Part shown: positions 1 through 8,193 of the stretch, one piece after another
Numbering within the stretch: the stretch's first letter is position 1
Layout of the letters: each line of letters begins with the position of its first letter
Source: Pseudoxanthomonas sp. CF125
GTDB lineage: Bacteria; Pseudomonadota; Gammaproteobacteria; Xanthomonadales; Xanthomonadaceae
Direction of reading: 5' to 3'
Assembly (NCBI RefSeq): GCF_900104085.1
Contig: NZ_FNLD01000003.1
Coordinates: forward strand, 555,001-619,000
Length of the DNA stretch: 64,000 nt
Translations under genes and position numbers: made by a program
The notes under the pieces: generated by a model
What the model was told of the DNA's origin: nothing
What the model saw: the letters and a program-made list of their open reading frames with translations, nothing else
Databases searched by the model: none

Positions 1-889
1 GGCAGATTTCCGCCAGATCCAGCGATTCGCTGATTTCATCGCGGCCATCGCGGGCGTAGGCGATGAACTGGGTGAGGATGGCGTCGATCTCCTCGATGTC
101 GCGGCGGATACCGGCAAGCAGCTCCGGATCGGTCCCGGGCAACAGTTCGGTGGCGAACTGCACCCGCGTCAACGGAGTGCGCAGATCGTGCGAGATGCCG
201 GCCAGCATGAAGGCGCGCTCCTCGGCGGCGGCGCGGACTTCACGGCTGGCATCGGTCAAGGCGCGGGCCAGTTCGCTCACTTCCCGCGGGCCGGAGCTCA
301 GCATGGCTTCGGGCGGATCGCCGCGCACGATGTCGGGTGCGGCCTTGGCCAGCTGCCGCAGCGGCATCGCCAGACGGCGCGCGAAGTACGCCGCCGCCAG
401 CCATACCAGCAGCACGCAACCGGCCAGCAGCAGCACGGAAAAACGCCGCATGCCCTGGCCGCGGCGGTCGTAGGCGAACGACACCCACATCGGCGAGGCG
501 GTGTTCAATTTCAGCCAGACCGCGTTGGCGTGGGCGTTGCGGCCCAGGCGCACTTCGCGGCCGGGATCGAGGTTGCCGCGGGCCTGTTCTTCGAGTTCGC
601 GCATGAACGGCGCGACCCGCGGCGCGGTATCCGGCGGCGGCTCCGTGCGCACCTCCATGCCGGCCTCGCGCAGCAATTGCAGCGCGCGCGCATGCGACTG
701 GGTGCGGTCGAGTTCTTCCACCACGTCGGCAAAGCCATCCATCGCCCGCAGCAATTGTTCGGCCGCCGGCCGGGTTGCCATCTCGCGGCCCAGCAATACG
801 GCCAACACGCCGGCGCCGGCCAGGGTCAGTGCGATGACCAGCGCCAATTGGCCGAACACGCTTCTGGGGAGCAGGTTGCGCACGATCAT
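1..889 (-). CDS. Sensor histidine kinase, EnvZ/OmpB type (3' end outside window)
   Basis: Membrane sensor kinase that should phosphorylate the response regulator encoded just upstream. The 296 visible codons start at ATG 889-887, overlapping the regulator's TGA in an ATGA junction, so the two are translationally coupled. A first membrane segment lies near residues 11-33 and a second near 151-169, enclosing a periplasmic sensor region of about 115 residues. A HAMP-like linker follows, then the dimerisation box GISHDLRTPLTRV with the phospho-acceptor His at about 234. The ATP-binding domain lies beyond the window edge. The periplasmic region shows nothing that identifies a ligand. Confidence 0.93.
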   Translation of the reverse strand, partial: MIVRNLLPRSVFGQLALVIALTLAGAGVLAVLLGREMATRPAAEQLLRAMDGFADVVEELDRTQSHARALQLLREAGMEVRTEPPPDTAPRVAPFMRELEEQARGNLDPGREVRLGRNAHANAVWLKLNTASPMWVSFAYDRRGQGMRRFSVLLLAGCVLLVWLAAAYFARRLAMPLRQLAKAAPDIVRGDPPEAMLSSGPREVSELARALTDASREVRAAAEERAFMLAGISHDLRTPLTRVQFATELLPGTDPELLAGIRRDIEEIDAILTQFIAYARDGRDEISESLDLAEIC

Positions 890-1623
890 GTCTGCGCTCC
901 TGCCGGTGTTTCGCCCGGCGGCACGTACGCGTAACCCACGCCCCATACCGTTTGCAGGATGCGCGGGTGACGCGGGTCGTCTTCCAGCAGGCGGCGCAGG
1001 CGGGTGATGGTCACGTCGATGCTGCGCTCGAAAGCATCATGTTCGCGGCCGCGCGCCAGACTCATCAAACGATCGCGGCTGAGCGGCTGGCGCGGATGGC
1101 GCAACAGCACCGCCAGCACCGCGAATTCGCCGGAAGTGATTTTCAACGGCGCGCCATCGCGGCTCAGTTCGCGCCGGCCCAGGTCCAGACGGAACGGGCC
1201 GAAGCGGATTTCCCCGCCCTCGGCCTGCGGCGCGCCAGGGGCCGCTGCGCCGCTGCGGCGCAGTACCGAGCGGATGCGCGCCAGCAGTTCGCGCGGGTTG
1301 ACCGGCTTGGGCAGATAGTCATCGGCGCCGATTTCCAAGCCGACGATGCGATCGATCTCGTCGCCCTTGGCGGTGAGCATGACGATGGGCGTGGCGTCGC
1401 CCTGGCCGCGCAGGCGCCGGCAGATGTCCAGGCCGCTTTCGCCCGGCAGCATCAGATCCAGCACGATCAGATCGAAATGGCCGCGATCCAGCGCCTGGCG
1501 CATCTGCACGCCATCGCCCACGCCTTTCACGCTGAAGTCCTGCGATTCCAGATAGCGCACCAGCAGTTCGCGCAGGCGCGGATCGTCATCGACCAGGAGC
1601 AGGCGGGCGGTGGTTTCGTTCAT
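886..1623 (-). CDS. OmpR-family response regulator
   Basis: DNA-binding response regulator of 245 residues, partner of the adjacent kinase. The receiver domain begins LLLVDDDPRLREL. The phospho-acceptor Asp is about residue 56 (in LIVLDLMLP) and the conserved Lys about 106 (in DDYLPKP). A C-terminal winged helix follows, with the Trans_reg_C pattern ending in VWGVGYAYVP. The frame is open upstream to 1794, but ATG 1623 places the receiver domain exactly at the N-terminus and the upstream residues look non-coding. Sequence style is OmpR-like; the target genes are unknown. It is divergent from the exported protein at 1816. Confidence 0.93.
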   Translation of the reverse strand: MNETTARLLLVDDDPRLRELLVRYLESQDFSVKGVGDGVQMRQALDRGHFDLIVLDLMLPGESGLDICRRLRGQGDATPIVMLTAKGDEIDRIVGLEIGADDYLPKPVNPRELLARIRSVLRRSGAAAPGAPQAEGGEIRFGPFRLDLGRRELSRDGAPLKITSGEFAVLAVLLRHPRQPLSRDRLMSLARGREHDAFERSIDVTITRLRRLLEDDPRHPRILQTVWGVGYAYVPPGETPAGAQT

Positions 1624-1815
1624 GGCGCCACTATCGCGGTTGTCGGCCGGGCGCGGCAAATCGGGATCGCAGCCGCTTTGTAAGCAAATGTTTCGACCGG
1701 GCGCCTGCGAAACATTCGCTCGCAACCCGGCAACACCCGTGGGATCCGGGCCGGATAACTTGGCCTCACCGCGGCGCGACCGCTCCGCGATCACCCAGTC
1801 CCACAGGAGAAGCCC

Positions 1816-2355
1816 ATGAATACCAAGATCAATGCGCTACTGGCCGCCATTGCCCTGGCCGGCGTGTTTTCCGCCAGCATCGACGACGCTGGCGCCCGCG
1901 AGCGCACTCGCAGCCGCACCGCCAGCAACGTGGACGGTGTGCGCAGCGCCGCCACCAACGCCAGCGGCAGCGGCGTCAATGGCAGCTATGCGCGTGGCCG
2001 CCAGTGGCAGGCCGATGGCCAGGGCAATGCTTCTGGTAGCCGCGGCGCGACGGTCAACGGCGCCAACGGCGGTTCCGCCACAAGCCAAAGCGGCTTCTAC
2101 CGCAATGCGGATGGCAGCGCCGGCCGTCAGGGCAGCGCTTCAGTCAACGGACCGAACGGCGGCACCGCATCGACCAGTGGCGGCGTGACCCGCGACGCCA
2201 ACGGCAATGTGGTCGGCAGCCGCTCCACCACCGCAACCGGCCAGAACGGCAACAGCTATGACGGTTCCACGTCGATATCCAACGGCGCCGTCACCCATAC
2301 CGGCACCTGCACCAATGCCGCGGGCGAAGTGATCGCCTGCCCCGGCGGCAACTGA
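1816..2355 (+). CDS. Exported Gly/Ser/Asn-rich repeat protein, function unknown
   Basis: A 179-residue protein with an N-terminal signal peptide (about residues 1-28, ending near the DAGARERTR segment). A low-complexity mature part follows, built from loose repeats of the type NGxNGGxAxxxxG and RDANGNVVGSRS. A C-terminal pair of cysteines (TGTCTNAAGEVIACPGGN) could form a disulfide. A good ribosome site (CACAGGAGAAGCCC) precedes ATG 1816. The repeats resemble Gly-rich secreted or surface proteins, but I do not recognise a family. It is transcribed divergently from the two-component regulator, so regulation by it is possible but not shown. Confidence 0.75.
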   Translation: MNTKINALLAAIALAGVFSASIDDAGARERTRSRTASNVDGVRSAATNASGSGVNGSYARGRQWQADGQGNASGSRGATVNGANGGSATSQSGFYRNADGSAGRQGSASVNGPNGGTASTSGGVTRDANGNVVGSRSTTATGQNGNSYDGSTSISNGAVTHTGTCTNAAGEVIACPGGN

Positions 2356-2513
2356 GAACCCTTTCCGGCCATATCCACGGACGGATTGGCCGGAGCGTCC
2401 GCCGGCACTGCCGAAAAATCGGCTCTCCCCGGCGCTGCGGAGCGCTCCTCCTCCACTTGCCCGACCGCTCCGCAGCGCTTTCCTTCTCCGGTCGTCCATT
2501 GAGGATCCATCCC

Positions 2514-2795
2514 ATGAAAAGCAATTTCTTTCACCTTTGTCTTGGCTACGCGCTGCTGGCGGTTTCCATCGACGCCATGGCCCAGCAACCTTCCGCCGAA
2601 CAGAAGCAGGCCGCACTCGAACGCCTGCAGGCCGCCGACGCCAACAAGGACGGCTTCATCGACAAGGCCGAAGCCGATGCGAAGTTGCCGCGTATCGCCA
2701 AGAACTTCGACAAGGTCGACATCGACAACGACGGCAGATTGTCGCCCGACGAGTTCAAGGCAGTGGCGGCGAAGTTCGCCGGCCGCAATCGCTGA
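2514..2795 (+). CDS. Small exported EF-hand protein
   Basis: A 93-residue protein with a signal peptide (residues 1-23, cleavage likely after AMA). Two canonical calcium-binding EF-hand loops follow: DANKDGFIDKAE (about 42-53) and DIDNDGRLSPDE (about 69-80). Loop positions 1, 3, 5, 9 and 12 are suitable ligands in both. The frame is open from 2457, but ATG 2514 gives a proper signal peptide and has a preceding GAGGATCC-type ribosome site. Likely a periplasmic calcium-binding protein; no enzymatic domain. It lies 12 bp upstream of the hydroxylase gene and may be co-transcribed with it. Confidence 0.85.
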   Translation: MKSNFFHLCLGYALLAVSIDAMAQQPSAEQKQAALERLQAADANKDGFIDKAEADAKLPRIAKNFDKVDIDNDGRLSPDEFKAVAAKFAGRNR

Positions 2796-2807
2796 GCCTG
2801 CACGCGC

Positions 2808-3665
2808 ATGGATTTCAGCCGGTCCTTGTTGCTGTTCCCCGGTCTGCTGCTGGTGCTGATCGCCGCGATAGAAGGATGGGTGCTGGTGCGCCGTGGCAGC
2901 GACTACGACTGGAAAGGCTATTGGGCCTCGCTGGGCGATGTGCTGGGCCGCGGCGCGCTGAACCTGGCTATCCAGGGCGGCCTGACAGGTGTGCTGCTCT
3001 ACGGCATTTGGAACCTGCGCGCGGCCACCCTGGACATGGACCAGTGGTGGCACTGGGTGTCGCTCTTCGTGGGCCAGGAGTTCTGCTACTACTGGATGCA
3101 CCGCGCCGACCACCGCATCCGCTGGTTCTGGCTCAACCACTCGGTGCACCACTCATCCAACCAGTACAACCTGTCGGCCGCGTATCGCCTGGGCTGGACC
3201 GGCAAGCTCACCGGCGCGGCGGTCTTCTTCGGACCGCTGGTGTGGCTGGGCTTTCCAGTGCCGTACGTAGTCGGCGCGCTGTCGGTGAATCTGCTTTATC
3301 AGTTCTGGCTGCATACCGAACTGATCGGCAAGCTGCCGCGTCCGATCGAGTTCCTGTTCAACACACCGGCCCATCATCGCGTGCACCACGCCAGCAACCC
3401 GGAATATCTCGATTGCAACTATGGCGGTGTGCTGATTTTGTTCGACCGGCTGTTCGGCACTTTCCGCGGCCAACGCGTGGACGAACCGCCGCGCTATGGC
3501 CTGGTCGAACCGCTGCGGAGCTACAACCCGCTGCGTATCGCCAGCCATGCCTGGGTCGGCATGTTCCACGACCTGCGGCTTGCGCGCGGCTGGCGTGAAA
3601 CCTGGCTGACCGTATTCGGGCCGCCTGAGTACAAGCCGACAGCCGCCAAAAAACTCCACATATAG
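2808..3665 (+). CDS. Fatty acid hydroxylase / sterol desaturase superfamily membrane protein
   Basis: A 285-residue integral membrane di-iron enzyme. It has several hydrophobic segments (about 5-27, 52-70, 85-97, 138-166) and the superfamily's histidine boxes: HRADH (about 98-102), HSVHH (111-115), an HTELIG segment near 169 and HHRVHH (189-194). These eight-plus His residues coordinate the diiron centre in family members that hydroxylate or desaturate lipids. The exact substrate cannot be read from the sequence. It follows the EF-hand gene closely. Its stop codon lies only 2 bp before the -35 box of the nrdA promoter. Confidence 0.88.
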   Translation: MDFSRSLLLFPGLLLVLIAAIEGWVLVRRGSDYDWKGYWASLGDVLGRGALNLAIQGGLTGVLLYGIWNLRAATLDMDQWWHWVSLFVGQEFCYYWMHRADHRIRWFWLNHSVHHSSNQYNLSAAYRLGWTGKLTGAAVFFGPLVWLGFPVPYVVGALSVNLLYQFWLHTELIGKLPRPIEFLFNTPAHHRVHHASNPEYLDCNYGGVLILFDRLFGTFRGQRVDEPPRYGLVEPLRSYNPLRIASHAWVGMFHDLRLARGWRETWLTVFGPPEYKPTAAKKLHI

Positions 3666-3667
3666 TA

Positions 3668-3696
3668 TTGACGTATATCTGTAACCACACTATGTT
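3668..3696 (+). promoter_or_regulatory. Sigma70 promoter of the nrdAB riboswitch transcript
   Basis: TTGACG (3668-3673), a 17-bp spacer and TATGTT (3691-3696). The expected start of transcription falls a few bases further on, at the beginning of the cobalamin riboswitch. The metE leader has the same -35 hexamer and the same spacing. Confidence 0.75.
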
Positions 3697-3700
3697 GTGG
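3685..3700 (+). promoter_or_regulatory. Candidate NrdR box overlapping the nrdA -10 element
   Basis: The 16-bp dyad CCAC-N8-GTGG with core ACTATGTT resembles the NrdR operator pattern ACAC-N8-GTGT found in front of many ribonucleotide reductase operons. A weaker partner, CCAC followed by ATATAGTA, starts at 3656, 29 bp upstream. NrdR boxes normally occur in pairs about three helical turns apart. The matches are imperfect, so this is a suggestion only. Confidence 0.4.
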
Positions 3701-3895
3701 CTGTCGGTTCCGATGGCTCTCGCCTTCGGATGAAAAGGGAAGCCGGTGCGGCTCTTGCGAGCCCATCCCGGCACTGCCCCGCAGCGGTAGGTGGAAACGA
3801 AGTCGCGATACGCACTGGTGCGCTGCACCGGGAAGCAGCGGCCTAGGAGGAAGCGAAGCTTCCATGTCCACGAGTCCGAAGACCTGCCGACAGCC
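3699..3895 (+). ncRNA. Cobalamin (adenosylcobalamin) riboswitch upstream of nrdA
   Basis: All landmarks of the B12 riboswitch class occur in order. A closing stem P1 pairs GGCTGTCGG (3699-3707) with CCGACAGCC (3887-3895). Then come AAAAGGGAAGCCGGTG, CACTGCCCCGCAGCGGTAGG, an AACGAAG segment, CACTGG, CGGGAAG and the B12 box CACGAGTCCGAAGACCTGCC. It sits between a sigma70 promoter and nrdA. A GC-rich dyad follows directly (CCGCGCG at 3894-3900 with CGCGCGG at 3909-3915) and may belong to the expression platform. High B12 should reduce expression of the B12-independent reductase. About 180 bases separate the aptamer from the start codon; I see no gene in them. Confidence 0.93.
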
Positions 3896-4075
3896 GCGCG
3901 AAGCACACCGCGCGGTGCCGGCCACGGAATCTCCGGGGGGAGACAGGCTGGCGAAGCAAGGCAGGCGACTTTTCGTCGCGGTGCCTGCGACGCCGCTTTC
4001 CCATCCTGAGAGGCACAAGGCCTGCGCTGCCTGCGAGGGACAGGCCGCCGCGTGCATCATGATGGGAGATACACC

Positions 4076-6493
4076 GTGACACAGAACGAACAGGCGCTCG
4101 CAGAAGCGGCCGATGACACTTCCTTTTTGCTGACTCCGCCGCCCACCGCCACCGCGATGAGCGTGACCAAGCGCAATGGCGGCCAGGAACCGGTGGACCT
4201 CAACAAGATCGTGCGCGCGGTGCAGCGCAACTGCGAAGGCCTGCACGCGATCGATCCGATGCGCGTGGCCACGCGCACCATCTCCGGCCTGTACAACGGC
4301 GCCACCACGCGCGAGCTGGACGAACTGTCCATCCGCACCGCCGCGTTGCTGACCGCCGAAGAACCCGAGTACGGCCGCCTGGGCGCGCGCCTGCTGGCCA
4401 ACTACATCGCCAAGGAAGTCACCGGCCAGGAAATCCATGCCTTTTCGCAGTCGATCCTGCGCGGGCATGAAGTGGGCCTGATCAACGACCGCCTGCTCGG
4501 CTTCGTGCAGACCAACGCGCGCAAGTTGAACGATGCGCTGGATGCCTCGCTTGATCTGCGTTTCGACTACTTCGGCCTGCGCACCCTGTACGACCGCTAC
4601 CTGCTGCGCCATCCGCACACGCGCAAGGTCATCGAAACGCCGCAGCAGTTCTTCCTGCGCATCGCCTGCGCTTTGAGCGAGGATGTGCCGGAAGCATTGG
4701 CGCTGTATCGGCGCATGGGCAACCTGGACTATCTGCCCAGCTCGCCGACGCTGTTCAACGCCGGCACCACCCACGAGCAGCTGTCCAGCTGCTTCCTGCT
4801 GGACTCGCCGAACGATTCGCTGGAATCCATCTACCAGAAGTACGGCGACATCGCCCAGCTGTCCAAGTTCAGCGGCGGCATCGGCGTCAGCTTCACCCGC
4901 GTGCGTTCGCGCGGCTCGCTGATCAAGTCCACCAACGGCCATTCCAACGGCATCGTGCCGTGGCTGAAGACACTGGATTCGTCGGTGGCGGCGGTTAACC
5001 AGGGCGGCAAGCGCAAGGGCGCGGCCTGCGTGTACCTGGAGCCGTGGCATGCGGACGTGGAGGAATTCCTGGAGCTGCGCGACAACACCGGCGACGAAGC
5101 GCGGCGCACGCACAACCTGAATCTTGCCAACTGGATTCCCGATCTTTTCATGAAGCGGGTGGAAGCCGACGCCGACTGGTCGCTGTTCGATCCGCGCGTG
5201 GTGCCCGAATTCACCGACCTGTTCGGCGCCGATTTCGAGCGCGCCTACGAGCAGGCCGAGCTGCAGGGCAAGGCGGTGAAGTCGATCAAGGCACGCGAGC
5301 TGTACGGGCGGATGATGCGCACCCTGGCCCAGACCGGCAACGGCTGGATGACTTTCAAGGACAAGTGCAACCGCGCCAGCAACCAGACCGCCAAGGCCGG
5401 CAACGTCATCCATCTGTCCAACCTGTGCACCGAAATCCTGGAAGTCACTTCGGCCGAAGAGACCGCGGTATGCAACCTGGGCTCGATCAATCTCAGCCAT
5501 CACCTGGATGAGGACTCGCTCTTCGATTTCGACAAGCTGGCCGAGACCGTGCGCTTGGCCGTGCGTCAGCTGGACCGCGTGATCGACCTGAACTTCTACC
5601 CCATCGAAACCGCGCGCCGCGGCAACCTGCGCTGGCGCCCGGTCGGGCTGGGGGTGATGGGCCTGCAGGACGTGTTCTTCAAGCTGCGCCTGCCGTTCGA
5701 CAGCGCCGAAGCGCGCAAGCTTTCGGCCAAGATCGCCGAGACGATCTACTATCATGCGCTGGAGACGTCCGTGGAGTTGGCCGAAGAACGCGGGCGCCAT
5801 CCTTCATTCGCCGATACCCGTGCGGCTGCCGGTGAATTCCAGTTCGAAGCCTGGAACGTGACTCCCGAGCACATGGACCGTTGGGAGACGCTGCGCGGGC
5901 GCATCGTGGAAAGCGGCCTGCGCAATTCGCTGCTGATCGCCATCGCCCCCACCGCGACCATCGCCTCCATCGCCGGTTGCTACGAATGCGTGGAGCCGCA
6001 GACCAGCAACCTGTTCAAGCGCGAAACGCTGTCGGGCGATTTCCTGCAGGTCAACCGCTATCTGGTGGGCGAACTGAAGAAGCTGGGCATGTGGACCCCG
6101 GAAGTGCGCGACGAGATCAAGCAGGCCGAAGGCTCGATCCAGAACGTGCCGCGCATTCCCGACGCGTTGCGCGAGATCTACCGCACTACCTGGGAAGTGC
6201 CGATGCGTTCGTTGATCGACATGGCGGCCGACCGCGGCGCCTTCATCGACCAGTCGGCCTCGCTCAACCTGTTCATGGAAAGCCCGAACATCGGCGCTAT
6301 GTCGTCCATGTACATGTATGCGTGGAAGAAAGGCATCAAGACCACTTACTACCTGCGTTCGCGACCGGCCACCAAGATCGCCAAGACGACGCTGGGCAAT
6401 GTGGCCACCGAAGCGCCGAAGCCTGCCTACACACCGGTCGAGGCGGTTAGTTGCTCGCTGGAGAATCCGGAGAGTTGCGAGGCTTGTCAGTAA
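4076..6493 (+). CDS. nrdA: Ribonucleoside-diphosphate reductase class Ia, alpha (large) subunit
   Basis: Catalytic subunit reducing ribonucleoside diphosphates for DNA synthesis (805 residues). An N-terminal ATP-cone (from about residue 25, SVTKRNGGQEPVDLNKIVRA) is followed by the barrel. This carries NLCTEI, the segment CNLGSINLS with an active-site Cys, and the usual C-terminal redox Cys pair in the tail SCEACQ. I chose GTG 4076 because GGGAG at 4064-4068 lies 7 bases ahead; the frame also opens at GTG 4052. It is controlled by the upstream cobalamin riboswitch, consistent with a B12-independent enzyme duplicating a B12-dependent reductase encoded elsewhere (inference). nrdB follows after a 150-bp palindromic repeat. 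Confidence 0.97.
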   Translation: MTQNEQALAEAADDTSFLLTPPPTATAMSVTKRNGGQEPVDLNKIVRAVQRNCEGLHAIDPMRVATRTISGLYNGATTRELDELSIRTAALLTAEEPEYGRLGARLLANYIAKEVTGQEIHAFSQSILRGHEVGLINDRLLGFVQTNARKLNDALDASLDLRFDYFGLRTLYDRYLLRHPHTRKVIETPQQFFLRIACALSEDVPEALALYRRMGNLDYLPSSPTLFNAGTTHEQLSSCFLLDSPNDSLESIYQKYGDIAQLSKFSGGIGVSFTRVRSRGSLIKSTNGHSNGIVPWLKTLDSSVAAVNQGGKRKGAACVYLEPWHADVEEFLELRDNTGDEARRTHNLNLANWIPDLFMKRVEADADWSLFDPRVVPEFTDLFGADFERAYEQAELQGKAVKSIKARELYGRMMRTLAQTGNGWMTFKDKCNRASNQTAKAGNVIHLSNLCTEILEVTSAEETAVCNLGSINLSHHLDEDSLFDFDKLAETVRLAVRQLDRVIDLNFYPIETARRGNLRWRPVGLGVMGLQDVFFKLRLPFDSAEARKLSAKIAETIYYHALETSVELAEERGRHPSFADTRAAAGEFQFEAWNVTPEHMDRWETLRGRIVESGLRNSLLIAIAPTATIASIAGCYECVEPQTSNLFKRETLSGDFLQVNRYLVGELKKLGMWTPEVRDEIKQAEGSIQNVPRIPDALREIYRTTWEVPMRSLIDMAADRGAFIDQSASLNLFMESPNIGAMSSMYMYAWKKGIKTTYYLRSRPATKIAKTTLGNVATEAPKPAYTPVEAVSCSLENPESCEACQ

Positions 6494-6496
6494 AGC

Positions 6497-6628
6497 TTGA
6501 AGCCCCTCTCCCTGTGGGAGAGGGGTTGGGGTGAGGGTGCGGCGGAACCCGGATTGTTCGAGCGCCAATGCCTTCGCCGTACCCTCATCCGCCCTTCGGG
6601 CGCCTTCTCCCGACGGGAGAAGGGAAAA
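6497..6628. repeat. Extragenic palindromic repeat (CCCCTCTCCC family) between nrdA and nrdB
   Basis: Begins AAGCCCCTCTCCC with the stem partner GGGAGAGGGG, then TTGGGGTGAGGGTGCGGCGGA. It ends with a second stem, CCTTCTCCC/GGGAGAAGG. The same family recurs at 57000-57122 and inside hrpB at 32431-32580. Here it separates two genes that are normally adjacent and could form a partial terminator or an mRNA-stabilising hairpin within the nrd operon. Confidence 0.8.
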
Positions 6629-6645
6629 GCAACCGCGAGAGACAA

Positions 6646-7665
6646 ATGTCCACCCACCACCAGCAACTCCTCCTAGACCCCGGCTTCGAACTGACCCTGC
6701 GCCCCATGCGCTATCCGCAGTTCTACGAGATGTACCGCAATGCCATCCGCAACACCTGGACGGTGGAAGAGGTGGATTTCTCGCTGGACACCAAGGACCT
6801 GAAGGACAAGTTCGGCCCCGCCGAGCGGCACCTGATCGAGCGCCTGATCGCGTTCTTCGCTACCGGCGATTCCATCGTTTCCAACAATCTCGTGTTGAAC
6901 CTGTACCAGCACATCAACGCGCCCGAAGCGCGCATGTACCTGTCGCGGCAACTGTACGAGGAAGCGCTGCACGTGCAGTTCTACCTGACCTTGCTGGACA
7001 CCTACCTGCCCGACCCGAACGAGCGCGCCAAGGCTTTCGCTGCGGTGGAGAACATTCCCTCGATCCGGCGCAAGGCCGAGTTCTGCTTCAAGTGGATCGA
7101 CTCGCTGCAAGGCATCACGCGCATCGAGACGCGCGAGCAGCGCCGCCAGTTCCTGCTCAACATGGTCTGCTTCGCAGGCTGCATCGAAGGCCTGTTCTTC
7201 TTCGGCGCCTTCGCTTATGTGTACTACCTGCGTTCGCGCGGGCTGCTGCACGGCCTGGCCAGCGGCACCAACTGGGTATTCCGCGACGAGAGCGCGCACA
7301 TGGCCTTCGCCTTCGAAGTGATCCGCACCGCCCGCGAGGAAGAACCGGACCTGTTCGACGACGACCTCAAGGCGCAAGTGGTGCAGATGATGTCCGAGGC
7401 GGTCGACTGCGAAGTGGCCTTCGCCGAAGACACCCTGAGCGGCGGCGTCGCCGGCCTCTCGATTAGGGACATGCGCCAGTACCTGGAATACTGCGCCGAC
7501 CAGCGCATGGCCCAGCTGGGCATGCCCAAGCATTTCGGCTCGACCAATCCGTTCCCGTTCATGGACCTGCAGGACGTGCAGGAACTGACCAACTTCTTCG
7601 AGCGTCGCGTTTCGGCCTACCAGGTAGGCGTGCAGGGCGAGGTTGGTTTCGATCACGCGTTCTGA
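6646..7665 (+). CDS. nrdB: Ribonucleoside-diphosphate reductase class Ia, beta (small) subunit
   Basis: Radical-generating subunit (339 residues) that assembles with NrdA and houses the diferric-tyrosyl centre. Ligand segments are visible: the Glu/His helix EEALHVQFYL and the later DESAHMAF, with GDSIVSNN in the first ligand helix. The region around residues 175-205 (FLLNMVCFAGCIEGLFFFGAF) is a typical R2 core helix. ATG 6646 is preceded by CGCGAGAGAC; the frame runs upstream into the palindromic repeat, which is not coding. It is presumably expressed from the nrdA promoter through the repeat, hence under the same B12 control. Confidence 0.96.
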   Translation: MSTHHQQLLLDPGFELTLRPMRYPQFYEMYRNAIRNTWTVEEVDFSLDTKDLKDKFGPAERHLIERLIAFFATGDSIVSNNLVLNLYQHINAPEARMYLSRQLYEEALHVQFYLTLLDTYLPDPNERAKAFAAVENIPSIRRKAEFCFKWIDSLQGITRIETREQRRQFLLNMVCFAGCIEGLFFFGAFAYVYYLRSRGLLHGLASGTNWVFRDESAHMAFAFEVIRTAREEEPDLFDDDLKAQVVQMMSEAVDCEVAFAEDTLSGGVAGLSIRDMRQYLEYCADQRMAQLGMPKHFGSTNPFPFMDLQDVQELTNFFERRVSAYQVGVQGEVGFDHAF

Positions 7666-7683
7666 CCCGTCTTTGGAATTCGC

Positions 7684-8082
7684 ATGAACCCCAACGCGCA
7701 AACCCCGCTCACCGAGGCGCGGTTGCTGGAGATGGTCTTCCCCGACCACACCAACCATTTGGGCACCTTGTTCGGCGGACAGGCGCTGGCGTGGATGGAC
7801 AAGGCCGCTTTCATCGCGGCGTCGCGCTATGCGCGCCGCACCGTGGTCACCGCGCGTTCGGAGCAGGTGGACTTCCGCGTGCCGGTCCGGCAGGGACAAC
7901 TGGTGGAAGTCATCGCACGCGTGGCCAGCGTCGGCCGCAGTTCCATGCAGGTGGAAGTGGAGCTGTACGCCGAAGACCTGCTGGATGCACAGCGCGAGCT
8001 GTGCACCAGCGGGCGTTTCGTGATGATTGCGTTGGATGCCGAGGGCAAGCCCGCTGCTGTGGCTGAGCTATCGGTCGCCTGA
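7684..8082 (+). CDS. Acyl-CoA thioesterase, hotdog fold (YciA/acot-like)
   Basis: A 132-residue single-hotdog protein with the family segment PDHTNHLGTLFGGQALAWMD, in which Asn, His and Asp residues shape the active site. A VDFRVPVRQGQ strand follows. Members of this family hydrolyse acyl-CoA thioesters in the cytosol; chain-length preference cannot be told. It lies 18 bp after nrdB and could be read from the same transcript, although no functional link to nucleotide reduction is obvious. Confidence 0.87.
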   Translation: MNPNAQTPLTEARLLEMVFPDHTNHLGTLFGGQALAWMDKAAFIAASRYARRTVVTARSEQVDFRVPVRQGQLVEVIARVASVGRSSMQVEVELYAEDLLDAQRELCTSGRFVMIALDAEGKPAAVAELSVA

Positions 8083-8093
8083 TTTCTTTCAGT

Positions 8094-8178
8094 CGTCATC
8101 CCCGCGAAGGCGGGGACCCAGCGACTTTGAACCAGTCACAAGCCAAGGCACTGGGTTCCCGCCTTCGCGGGAATGACG
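8094..8178. repeat. Inverted repeat CGTCATCCCCGCG...CGCGGGAATGACG between convergent genes
   Basis: Arms at about 8094-8121 and 8150-8178 form a near-perfect hairpin of nearly 28 bp with a 28-base loop. It lies between the converging thioesterase and metE genes, so a bidirectional terminator role is plausible. It belongs to the same CGTCATCCC-ended family as the elements at 12298, 13358, 29446 and 47167. Confidence 0.75.
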
Positions 8179-8193
8179 ATAGGAAATATCGCG

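Noticed and set aside
3521-5800. A 759-residue open frame on the minus strand across the nrdA leader
   Set aside because: It runs through the riboswitch and is antisense to nrdA. Composition is typical of shadow frames.
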